From: CAZPUR01 sp964589815
GTDB taxonomy: Bacteria; Patescibacteriota; Microgenomatia; UBA1400
Length of the DNA: 64,000 nt
Direction: 5' to 3'
Assembly: GCA_964589815.1 (NCBI GenBank)
Contig: CAZPUR010000005.1
Span: forward strand, 1 to 64,000
Shown here: piece by piece, positions 56,459-64,000 of the stretch
Numbering within the stretch: position 1 is the first letter of the stretch
How the letters are laid out: each line of letters opens with the position of its first letter
The notes under the pieces: model-generated
What the model was told of the DNA's origin: nothing
The model's database searches: none
Seen by the model: only the letters and a program-made list of their open reading frames with translations
Translations under genes and position numbers: made by a program

Positions 56459-59266
56459 ATGAGTGAAACTGGGAAAGAAAGAGAATCTCGACAAAAAGAC
56501 GAACTGGAAGGTAAGTCTTTAGAAGAGATTCTTAAAGAAATTTTAACTTACCCTTTCCGCAAACTTAAAGAGCTGGTGGAAAGGCTGAAAAGACTGGAAA
56601 AAAGGACAACTGACCAAGAGCAAATCTTGGCCCAGGCGGAGACAGAGCGGGGAAAAAGAAGAAATGAATATATTAATGCCCACCCTAAATTTAAAAAAGA
56701 AAAAGAGAGAATAAAAAAGGCGGTTGAAGATATTTTTGGCCAAGTAGGCAGGGAACCTGAGGAACAGCAGGGACCAAAATATACCGAAGCCAGACTCAAG
56801 GCGCAAGCCCAAAGAGAAAAAATCCGGCAACTGGCTCAAGCAGAAGAAGAAAAGATTAAAAAACCCAAATATCAAGGGGTAGCCGAAGATGAGGTGGAAA
56901 AGGTATTGGAGCATTTGGGAAGAGAAGAAAAACGGGCCGAGCCAAAAAAAACTTCTGAGGAAAAGGAAGTTAGAAGACAAATGTTAGAGTCGGGCGGTTG
57001 GGGGAGAGAAGATCCTGAGGCAGATCGAGAAATGCTCGAGATAATCGCAAGAATTAGGGCAAATCCAGAAGATAAAGCCCTTTTGAAAGATTTTGAAAAA
57101 CTCTTAAGACAGATGCCGACTATATACGACCTATTTCGTAAAGAAGGGGTTGATGGAATCAAATGTAGCAGGGTAGTCAGGGAAAGATGTTTTCAAGAAT
57201 TGGTTGATCGTTTTGGCAATGACCCCAACCGTCATTTTCGAGAAGGAGATATGCAGGCCATCGGTGGTTTAGCTCAGTTTATGCAAGCGGTTTTACACAC
57301 GGAAATTGAGGGTGAATATGGTCCGGACATGATTCAAAAATACTCTTTAAGATTTGGTTTTGAAGAAAATGTCCATAATTTAGACAGATTTTTAAAAGGC
57401 CATGCCCAGATTGATAAATTACCAGAGCTTTTAACTGGATTTGATTCTAGAATGATGGATGTAACTTTAAGGGAACCTGGGGTAGCGGCTGCTTTTCGCG
57501 CCTATGAACAGGCTTTTGATCACTTAATGATGTTTGATAAAAAGATCAATCCGGCCAAAGTCGGTTTTAATCCAGACGATGAGACAATTTGGATTAATCA
57601 ATGGGTTAGGAAACAAGTGAAAAAGACCCTGGAGGATTATTGTCAAGAACATAGTTTAAACTATAATTTGGAATTTGAGCCTTATGAAAAAACGATTATA
57701 AGGACAGGATGGAAGGTTTTTATTTTTACTCTCCGCGGCGATGAAATTCAGGCCAGTTATCCTTATGCCAGGGTTGGCCCTGAGGCTCCCTGGCATGAAG
57801 ATTTATGGCGCCGGCTAGATCCTTTGGGCATGCCGATTAAATATTGGCGCGATCGGCTTCCAGGCGTCGATGCCTTCTTGGGCGAGAAGGACAAACTGAG
57901 TGGGAAGCTGAGTGAGAAAGATAAAAAAATGGCCACTGCCATTTACTATTTATTTGGTGAAGACAAAGATATTAAAAAGGAATTTCGCACTATTAAAGAA
58001 TACCAGCAAACTATGGAAGATTTAGAGGAAAAAGGAGGGATTCAGCTGAATATTTTTAATGCCGGTGGAGTTTTAAGCAAAAGTCCCTGGCGGGCTAAAG
58101 ATGCCCTTCGATATATAACCAAGATTGGAGAGGAAGAGTCAGGGGGCAAGCCTTATATCGGTCAAAAGTTAGTCCCCTTTCTTGGCATAGAAATGCACAA
58201 TAAGTTTGCCAGCGAGAACTTGGAATCCAAAAGAGAGAACTTGGAACCCAAAAGAGAAGTATTTAGTTTTGCCTTAAAAAGGAACCCTTTTGCTTTATTC
58301 AGGCTGGCCAGCAGAGAGGCACAAGATGAAATTTTAAGAAGGGCTGGTGACTTGACCCCGGAAGATTTAAAAAAAGAAGGCGGGGTTTATGATTTATTGG
58401 CTCAAGCTTTACAGCAATTGGTTTATGAACAGGAGCAAGGTTTAAAAAGGGTTATAGGGCAAAAGACTGAAGATGCCAAAATCGCCGAGGCGGTCGCTTT
58501 TGTCGAGAGAGAAAAAGATAAGACTTTACTTGATTTTGTAGATGATGCAAAGGCTAAGGATTTAGTTATAAAAATTCAAGATTATTTTAAACCCGAAGGA
58601 GAAAATTTTGAAAAACTAGTGACCCAAAGAGAACCTTTTTCTTTAGGCACAGAGGACGCACCGATGGCCTTAATGCGCTTTTTAGAAACAGGCGACATTG
58701 GTTTGCAAAGAAGGTTTCGGGATGTGGCCGCTGCCGGAGAAGCCACCGGCGCTCTTTGGGAGATAATAAGGGGCCTGCCTATTATACTGCAAAAAGATGA
58801 AGCCATTGTTGAAAGCCTGGCAAAACTCCGTAAACCGTTAGATGATTACGGTCCAGGCAATATAGAGGGGATTATGATGACTATAGCCAGCAAAATGTTG
58901 GGACTACTAGAAGAGGATAATAAGCAAAACTTGTTACCTTGGCCCCTTGATAAAGTAAGAGAAAAATACTGGCCGATTTGCAAGGCAGATAGACTCTACG
59001 GTATGTATCACAGTTCTAAGGGAGCAGAGGACATGAGGTTATTGATAGAAAAAATGATTGGCGCCGGACTTTTTAGTGGGATGAATCCTAAAGAGGTTAG
59101 AAAAACGCTCTATAAAAAGCATGGCCTGCAGTTATGGAAAATCTTTGCCCTTGATAGAGCCTGGAGATACGGACCTTTAGTAGTTATAGGAATTCCTTTA
59201 TCTGCCTTAATAATAATTATCAAACAGGCATATAAAGATTTAGAAGAAGAAGCTAAGGAAGCTTAA
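56459..59266 (+). CDS. Large coiled-coil protein with one C-terminal membrane helix, unknown function
   Basis: 935 aa. Residues 1-200 are highly charged coiled coil (Glu/Lys/Arg), the middle is helical and globular with aromatic motifs ('WINQWVRKQVKKTL', 'YPYARVGPEAPWHEDLWRRLDPLG'), and the C-terminus has one membrane helix (about 908-926) followed by a short acidic tail. An internal tandem duplication encodes 'ENLESKR ENLEPKR' (about 58200-58260). No recognised domain. Only plus-strand gene of the secretion block; same tail-anchored topology as the divergent 684-aa protein, suggesting a pair. Confidence 0.5.
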   Translation: MSETGKERESRQKDELEGKSLEEILKEILTYPFRKLKELVERLKRLEKRTTDQEQILAQAETERGKRRNEYINAHPKFKKEKERIKKAVEDIFGQVGREPEEQQGPKYTEARLKAQAQREKIRQLAQAEEEKIKKPKYQGVAEDEVEKVLEHLGREEKRAEPKKTSEEKEVRRQMLESGGWGREDPEADREMLEIIARIRANPEDKALLKDFEKLLRQMPTIYDLFRKEGVDGIKCSRVVRERCFQELVDRFGNDPNRHFREGDMQAIGGLAQFMQAVLHTEIEGEYGPDMIQKYSLRFGFEENVHNLDRFLKGHAQIDKLPELLTGFDSRMMDVTLREPGVAAAFRAYEQAFDHLMMFDKKINPAKVGFNPDDETIWINQWVRKQVKKTLEDYCQEHSLNYNLEFEPYEKTIIRTGWKVFIFTLRGDEIQASYPYARVGPEAPWHEDLWRRLDPLGMPIKYWRDRLPGVDAFLGEKDKLSGKLSEKDKKMATAIYYLFGEDKDIKKEFRTIKEYQQTMEDLEEKGGIQLNIFNAGGVLSKSPWRAKDALRYITKIGEEESGGKPYIGQKLVPFLGIEMHNKFASENLESKRENLEPKREVFSFALKRNPFALFRLASREAQDEILRRAGDLTPEDLKKEGGVYDLLAQALQQLVYEQEQGLKRVIGQKTEDAKIAEAVAFVEREKDKTLLDFVDDAKAKDLVIKIQDYFKPEGENFEKLVTQREPFSLGTEDAPMALMRFLETGDIGLQRRFRDVAAAGEATGALWEIIRGLPIILQKDEAIVESLAKLRKPLDDYGPGNIEGIMMTIASKMLGLLEEDNKQNLLPWPLDKVREKYWPICKADRLYGMYHSSKGAEDMRLLIEKMIGAGLFSGMNPKEVRKTLYKKHGLQLWKIFALDRAWRYGPLVVIGIPLSALIIIIKQAYKDLEEEAKEA

Positions 59267-59286
59267 TAAAAATTCTTAACGAAAAT

Positions 59287-60777
59287 TTAAGAGGGTTTTT
59301 GTCTCTCTTCTCCTACGCCGGGAACTTGTCCTTTTTGCATGAAGTCGGCCATGTTTTGCATAAACTTTGTTTGTTCTCTGGCGCTTTTCCAAGAAGACAG
59401 TTGAGCGCCAGCTGTATAAGCTGTTTGGGCGAAACTACCGATTCCGGCTATAGGGCCGGCCATTCCGCCCATGATGGCGCCACCCAAACCAGTTCCTTCT
59501 ACTTTCAACATCTTTTTGATTTGAGAAACAATTTTTGGCGTCATCATCACAATTCCTATGCCAATCAGACCTAAGAGGGGATTAGTGCCGCCAGTACTGC
59601 CGCCAACAATAGAAAGAAAAGGCGGTTGCCAAACCGGTTGACCGGAGTCAATCGATCCGCGATAACCAATTTCACTATTAACACACCAGGGATTAGCTTC
59701 TGAACAACCCGAAGAAGAACTACCAATGAGCACCGCGGCCAATAAAAACATAACAGCCACGGCCGGAAAAGGGGCAACGTCAGCCAGAAGACCTTTAATC
59801 CAATTACCAAAAGAGTTAGTTCCGGGTAGAGCATTAAATAAAAGAGTAATCGGAGCAAAGATAACCTTGACGACAATGCCTACATAAGAAAAAAGCAGGG
59901 CAATAAAAATTTTAAAAACACTAAATAAAAGAAGAATAGCTAGAAGTGCCTGGACTAGTAAGCCGGCGCCGAGGGCCAGCGCATTCCCCTCGGTGTTAAG
60001 AATACCGTCGACGATATTCCTAATTGAATCTCCGGGAGCGCTGATAAACATGCCGCCTCCATAAATGATTTGGAACAAGTTTTCCCCAAAAATCTTATCA
60101 GCTACTGGTTTCTGCTCAGTAATAATGCCAAAAAGAACAAAGACTCCCAAAACCACATAAATGGCAATATAAATCAGGTCAATCATCAGGCCGGCAATAG
60201 CATAAGAAAAAGTAATCAGAAGCAGAGTGACAATTAATTTAGGCAAAGCCGCTTGAAGAGTAATGGCGGTTTGCTGGCCCAGCTTTATCCTAAACATAAT
60301 CATAAAACCAACCACAATAAAAATAATCACAAAACCCAAATAAGCCACATTACGGAAAGCTTTCCAAACCTGCAGAACCGGATTTAAGGCCTGCCAGCCT
60401 AATCCCTGAGCATAGGCCGGTCGACTCAAACCCAGACTAGAACCCAAATCAGCCAGATATTCCTGGGTAGCGACTGGAGGTCGTTCAATCATGGCGGCAA
60501 TATAATGATTGAGTGTTTGTAAAGCGCCTGTTTGACCGGCAATATTAGGATTGCCGACAGTGTGATCTATAGAACTATTCAACAGACCATCAAAGCTATC
60601 CTGAAGATTATCTTCTAGAGTAAAATTAGGATTGTTGTCTCCTACGGCCTGATTCCATACTTCTCTGTTTAAACTAGCCAAGACAGGATTTTTCAATAAG
60701 AAAAAACAAGAAAAAGTGAAACCTATTAAACTAAGAAGAAAAATAGTAAGTCTTTTAAGCCTGGGCATTATTTTCAT
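59287..60777 (-). CDS. VirB6/TrbL-like polytopic membrane protein
   Basis: 496 aa. Signal-like N-terminal helix (about 8-32), an extracytoplasmic stretch (about 33-140), and five to six membrane helices between 145 and 350 ('YLGFVIIFIVVGFMIMF', 'TVTLLLITFSYAIAGLMIDLIYIAIYVVLG'), then more hydrophobic segments and a Gly-rich C-terminus. Size and topology match VirB6/TrbL inner-membrane channel components. It follows the 818-aa cysteine-rich gene by 40 nt. Assignment is by topology and neighbourhood. Confidence 0.65.
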   Translation of the reverse strand: MKIMPRLKRLTIFLLSLIGFTFSCFFLLKNPVLASLNREVWNQAVGDNNPNFTLEDNLQDSFDGLLNSSIDHTVGNPNIAGQTGALQTLNHYIAAMIERPPVATQEYLADLGSSLGLSRPAYAQGLGWQALNPVLQVWKAFRNVAYLGFVIIFIVVGFMIMFRIKLGQQTAITLQAALPKLIVTLLLITFSYAIAGLMIDLIYIAIYVVLGVFVLFGIITEQKPVADKIFGENLFQIIYGGGMFISAPGDSIRNIVDGILNTEGNALALGAGLLVQALLAILLLFSVFKIFIALLFSYVGIVVKVIFAPITLLFNALPGTNSFGNWIKGLLADVAPFPAVAVMFLLAAVLIGSSSSGCSEANPWCVNSEIGYRGSIDSGQPVWQPPFLSIVGGSTGGTNPLLGLIGIGIVMMTPKIVSQIKKMLKVEGTGLGGAIMGGMAGPIAGIGSFAQTAYTAGAQLSSWKSAREQTKFMQNMADFMQKGQVPGVGEERQKPS

Positions 60778-60817
60778 ATTAAAGCTTTAATTTTCAAAAG
60801 TCAACCGATTTTTAATT

Positions 60818-63274
60818 TCAATCGCAAAATTGACAACAGTCTGGACTACAGCCATAACTGCAAATATTACCAAAACTTTGGTCAGCCGGATTGGTTTGGA
60901 CACAAGTGGGACCAGCGTAATAACAACCGTTAAAACGGGAATCACTATACTCATCAAGAGCGCGGTTAGTAGGTTGGATCCATTTACAGCGGCTACAGTT
61001 ACACTCTCTTGGTGGGTTGCCACCGCACCAATTCATATGCTGAGCAATAACCAGGCCATAAGGCAGTCCTAAACAGCTTTCGCAAATAGGATCTTTGCCA
61101 AATTCACAGCCAGGTTCGATTTGAGGAGAACCACCGCATGCACCTGGATTGACATTATAATCAGCCCCACCGGGTAAAGCATTATTGTCCGGGTTGCACC
61201 AGACACCATATTGGCAGGCGCTGTATGCTGGAATCCAAGTGCAATAAGGCGGAACGCATTCTTGGGGATTTTTACCCTCAATTACAATAGGATTGCCGTC
61301 AGCATCTAAGATAGGATTACCATTGGCATCTCTTTCAATACAGGGATTGCGCGGTTCGCCCATTTCATCGGCTTTATAATCTTCTGGGTCACAAGAGGGA
61401 AACATTTTGCCAAAATGGCCATAAACATCCATTCTTTTTTCCACGGCTTCTTCTGAATAAGCAGTGCAAATGCCGGCAGCCATCATATTTCTTAAGGTGG
61501 CCAGATCACCGTAATGAACTTGAGACTCGGTCCCGCCTTCAAAACCATTGACTCTAACCCTAGCTTTAGTGCCATTACTGGAGCTGCCTGCAATTAAAGC
61601 TTTAGCTTCATCTTTCGGAAGCCAATCAGAATAATTATTTTGAGGAATTAAAGTCTTGGCGACTTTAGCAGCATATTGAGCCGAAGCGTTAACCGTAGGA
61701 ATATGAGCTTTAAAAGCCATTTTATATTGAGTTTTTTCTTTAGTGGTTATTTTAAGAATTAATTCTAAGATTTCTTCAATAACATTTTTAAGCACCGAGA
61801 TAAAGCCAAGAACAAAATTAGGTTTTACTTCTTCAAGTTGGGCGAGGTCTTCTTTAATGGTTTTGTCGCCGCCGGCAAAACCAGCCGAACAGGAATAATC
61901 AACTTCTTCAACTTTAAATTTGAAGTTTTGATTCTCATAAGGAGTAAGATTAGCAATTTGGTTTTCAGGGGAATGAGGGCCGTAAATGGCAACCGGACCT
62001 AAGGCCGCTTCAGTCAGATTGGCCAGTTCTTTTTCATGTTTGGCCGCTTCTTCACAGGTAGCAGCTGCCTCATGGTTTACCGATCCAAAATCTTCACCTC
62101 CTTCTTCTCCTGGCTCATAAGGGTAAACTTCAGTATAAATTTTAGCCACGGGCTTACCAGATAAAGAAGGTTTTATTTGGTCTGGGACCACCGCTCGAGT
62201 AGTAAAATCCATATTTTTAGAAAGGGCTTTAAAATTAGGGAAAACAATCTTTTCATAATGAACTTCACCCTCGGGATTTTCTTTTTTGTAAAAAGAAATA
62301 CCTTCAACTTCACCTTGAGGGGTGGGTTCAGGAGTAGCTAAAGGCTCTTCGCGGGTGCTTTTGTTTTCATCTTCAATTTTGGCATCAAAAAACCCCATTG
62401 ACGGGCCTTTAACTGTAAAGACTTCCTCTTCTGGTTCTGCAGCACTTATTGCCTGGGTTGAAGTTAATTCGCAAGTGGTATTTTCCGTGGCGGCCGGTTT
62501 AAACCACCAATCATTTTCCCAGCGAGGGTCTAAAAAAGCGCCGGTGTCACGGATCGCCACTAAAATCGGACTGCCATTGGCCGTGCCCAGTTTTTGACCG
62601 CCGCAAAGAATAGGCAACTCCTGTCTGCCAGCCGCATGAAGAGTGTTATATAAACTTAAGACTTCCGGGTCAACATTAAAGTTTTTCAGGTGGATGCCGT
62701 AACCATAGGCCATATTATCTTCCCGGGTGTATTTGATAGTGATGCTGTCGGCGGTGGCATATAAAACCATGACCTCATAACCGCCGCCAATATCATATTC
62801 AGAATCAGGGACTAAAATCTTATCACCGCTATTAGTAGCCAAAGCGATTAAAGTAGCCAGGTCTTGGGGCAAAGTGGGGTCACCATAATCTTCTCTTCTA
62901 ATTAAATTGCCCCGTTGATTGGTATTCCAATCCCACTGATACATTTGATAAAGAGCTACCACTGCCGGCCGAGCATTATTTTCAATTAAAGTGCTTAGTT
63001 GCGGCGCGCTCGGATCAATCAGACCAGAACCTATCGGGTGATAGTTAAGCAAACCAAGATATCCGGAAATTGATTCATAACCCCGAACATCGATATTAAT
63101 ATCCGGATGGTTGGCCGGCGCCGGTGCTCCTTGGAAAATTTCCGGTTGTTTTGGGGCTTTAAAGGCCTTTTGAGAGGCTCTTTGGGTAAAGAGCGCATAA
63201 GTAAGAAGGAGAAGGATAAAAGAACAGGCTAAGGCTAGCCAAAAAATAATTTTTTGGGGCAGGAATTTTTTCAT
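60818..63274 (-). CDS. Large exported protein with a cysteine-rich C-terminus, unknown function
   Basis: 818 aa. One N-terminal membrane helix (about 10-28) and a long extracytoplasmic part. Residues 60-260 include a compact region ('VLYATADSITIKYTREDNMAYGYGIHL', then 'PILVAIRDTGAFLDPRWENDWW'). The last 215 residues carry 22 cysteines, many as CxxC or CxC ('CNCSRC', 'CSPDCCQFC'), suggesting extensive disulfides or metal binding. Lies between the VirB2-like and VirB6-like genes, the place where structural or adhesive components of such loci sit. No homologous family recognised. Confidence 0.6.
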   Translation of the reverse strand: MKKFLPQKIIFWLALACSFILLLLTYALFTQRASQKAFKAPKQPEIFQGAPAPANHPDINIDVRGYESISGYLGLLNYHPIGSGLIDPSAPQLSTLIENNARPAVVALYQMYQWDWNTNQRGNLIRREDYGDPTLPQDLATLIALATNSGDKILVPDSEYDIGGGYEVMVLYATADSITIKYTREDNMAYGYGIHLKNFNVDPEVLSLYNTLHAAGRQELPILCGGQKLGTANGSPILVAIRDTGAFLDPRWENDWWFKPAATENTTCELTSTQAISAAEPEEEVFTVKGPSMGFFDAKIEDENKSTREEPLATPEPTPQGEVEGISFYKKENPEGEVHYEKIVFPNFKALSKNMDFTTRAVVPDQIKPSLSGKPVAKIYTEVYPYEPGEEGGEDFGSVNHEAAATCEEAAKHEKELANLTEAALGPVAIYGPHSPENQIANLTPYENQNFKFKVEEVDYSCSAGFAGGDKTIKEDLAQLEEVKPNFVLGFISVLKNVIEEILELILKITTKEKTQYKMAFKAHIPTVNASAQYAAKVAKTLIPQNNYSDWLPKDEAKALIAGSSSNGTKARVRVNGFEGGTESQVHYGDLATLRNMMAAGICTAYSEEAVEKRMDVYGHFGKMFPSCDPEDYKADEMGEPRNPCIERDANGNPILDADGNPIVIEGKNPQECVPPYCTWIPAYSACQYGVWCNPDNNALPGGADYNVNPGACGGSPQIEPGCEFGKDPICESCLGLPYGLVIAQHMNWCGGNPPRECNCSRCKWIQPTNRALDEYSDSRFNGCYYAGPTCVQTNPADQSFGNICSYGCSPDCCQFCD

Positions 63275-63286
63275 AACTATTTTTCT

Positions 63287-63589
63287 TTAGGTTCCCGGGA
63301 TTTCAAATTTTGTCAAGTCAATACCAGTAAATTGAGAGAGAAATCTTAAAATAAACCAGCTAGCGATTAAGAGAATGAAGCCAACAATAGCCCAAGTTAA
63401 AGTTCCCTGGGCTTTTTTAGCTTTTTCCGGATCACCACCAGAAGTAAGATAATTGATGCCGCCTAGCATCAACATCACAAACAAAACCAAACCGGCCAAA
63501 ACAAGCGCTACATTTAAGATATTAGCAAAAACCACTTCTAAATCTTTAAATTGCGCTGGTTCATCCGCCGGACGATTCCATTCTGGCAT
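63287..63589 (-). CDS. VirB2/TrbC-like small membrane protein
   Basis: 100 aa with two membrane helices (about 25-45 and 67-88) joined by the charged loop 'GGDPEKAKKAQGT', the layout of VirB2/TrbC pilins. The N-terminal 20 residues are polar, with no clear signal peptide. It should form pilus subunits or a membrane component of the secretion channel. Directly upstream of the 818-aa gene (12 nt). Confidence 0.7.
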   Translation of the reverse strand: MPEWNRPADEPAQFKDLEVVFANILNVALVLAGLVLFVMLMLGGINYLTSGGDPEKAKKAQGTLTWAIVGFILLIASWFILRFLSQFTGIDLTKFEIPGT

Positions 63590-63631
63590 TAATTAAAGTG
63601 TAATTCTTTTTTATTAGAAGTTCAAGAGTTA

Positions 63632-64000
63632 TTATTCGCTATAGCCAGTGGGAAAACTGTAAGTTTCGTCACCACCAAAAATGTCTGGTAAGCCAAAGAA
63701 CCAAGTAACCAATTTAATGATTAACCAGGCCAAAGCCACAATTACTAAACCAATTATAGCGGCGGTAATTCTATTTCTGGCTTCCTCATATTTGGCTTTA
63801 TCGCCGCCAGACAAAATCCACTGAATACCACCCCATAAAAGGAAAATAAAAGCAAGGACGACGGCAACGATAAAGGCAATTTTAATAATCCCCTGGATCA
63901 AAGGACTGAATTCGGTCACCTTAACTTCTTCTGGTTGACCAATAGTAATATCATCAAAAGCCGCCAGGACAGGATTGGTTAAAACTAGATAACCTAAAGC
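63632..64000 (-). CDS. VirB2/TrbC-like pilin precursor, 5' end outside the window
   Basis: The frame stays open to the right edge: the 27 codons before GTG 63919 end a signal peptide ('YLVLTNPVLAA' then 'FDDITIGQPEEV'), so GTG 63919 is internal and the gene is truncated by the window. The visible part has two membrane helices ('IAFIVAVVLAFIFLLWGGIQWI' and 'ITAAIIGLVIVALAWLIIKLV') with the loop 'GGDKAKYEEARN', parallel to the neighbouring 100-aa protein. A cleaved signal plus two helices is classic for VirB2-type pilins. Confidence 0.72.
   Translation of the reverse strand, partial: ALGYLVLTNPVLAAFDDITIGQPEEVKVTEFSPLIQGIIKIAFIVAVVLAFIFLLWGGIQWILSGGDKAKYEEARNRITAAIIGLVIVALAWLIIKLVTWFFGLPDIFGGDETYSFPTGYSE

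Noticed and set aside
63632..63919. GTG at 63919 as the true start of the last pilin-like gene
   Set aside because: The frame remains open to 64000 and encodes the end of a signal peptide, so the start lies outside the window.

Overview
This 64 kb window looks like a chromosomal segment of a Candidate Phyla Radiation (Patescibacteria) bacterium, probably of the Microgenomates type. The genes are small and AT-rich and use the standard code with TGA as a stop. Two DUF4012 proteins, a PrgI/VirB4-type secretion locus and short versions of core proteins (GrpE, HrcA, ValS) are typical of that group. The phylum call is an inference from gene content; no rRNA lies in the window.

Layout. 0-3.5 kb: end of an mltG gene, a heme-type membrane protein, an S51-like peptidase, a HAD phosphatase and an Mrr-like nuclease paired with a helical protein. 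3.5-10.9 kb: the heat-shock block, hrcA-grpE-dnaK-dnaJ and groES-groEL on the minus strand, with an M23 peptidase on the plus strand between them. hrcA has a near-consensus CIRCE operator, and a 65-bp palindromic repeat stands in opposite orientations behind the hrcA and groES promoters. 11-19.3 kb: purine genes (a purC-purE fusion of animal PAICS type, two separate purH halves in swapped order, purB, purA), which together cover AIR to IMP to AMP. A VirD4/TraG-like ATPase gene is embedded among them. 19.3-24.1 kb: small unknown genes, a DJ-1/PfpI protein, an AmmeMemoRadiSam-type radical SAM enzyme, a nucleotidyltransferase-like protein and a membrane-anchored sugar-binding protein. 24.1-39 kb: envelope genes (VanW, a polytopic membrane protein, two DUF4012 proteins, an LCP protein), valS with a class III cyclase-like gene, ribosomal protein L25, and others.

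39-44.3 kb is the replication-origin neighbourhood: rnhA, jag, yidC, yidD, rnpA and rpmH on the minus strand, dnaA and dnaN on the plus strand. DnaA boxes, a DnaA-trio-like tract and a 16-bp-arm palindrome lie between dnaA and dnaN, and a consensus DnaA box sits inside the dnaA promoter.

44.4-64 kb is a type IV secretion-like locus: a VirB4/TraC ATPase split into two genes, a PrgI-like protein, a VirB6-like channel protein and two VirB2-like small membrane proteins. Interleaved with these are several large proteins I cannot assign: 1268 aa with a degenerate M23-like end, 684 aa, 935 aa, and 818 aa with a cysteine-rich end. This is the best candidate for an under-described system.

A second theme is expression signals. 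Many genes carry an extended -10 box whose last base lies only 5-7 nt before the start codon, which predicts leaderless mRNAs, while genes inside operons and the chaperonin genes have strong Shine-Dalgarno sequences.
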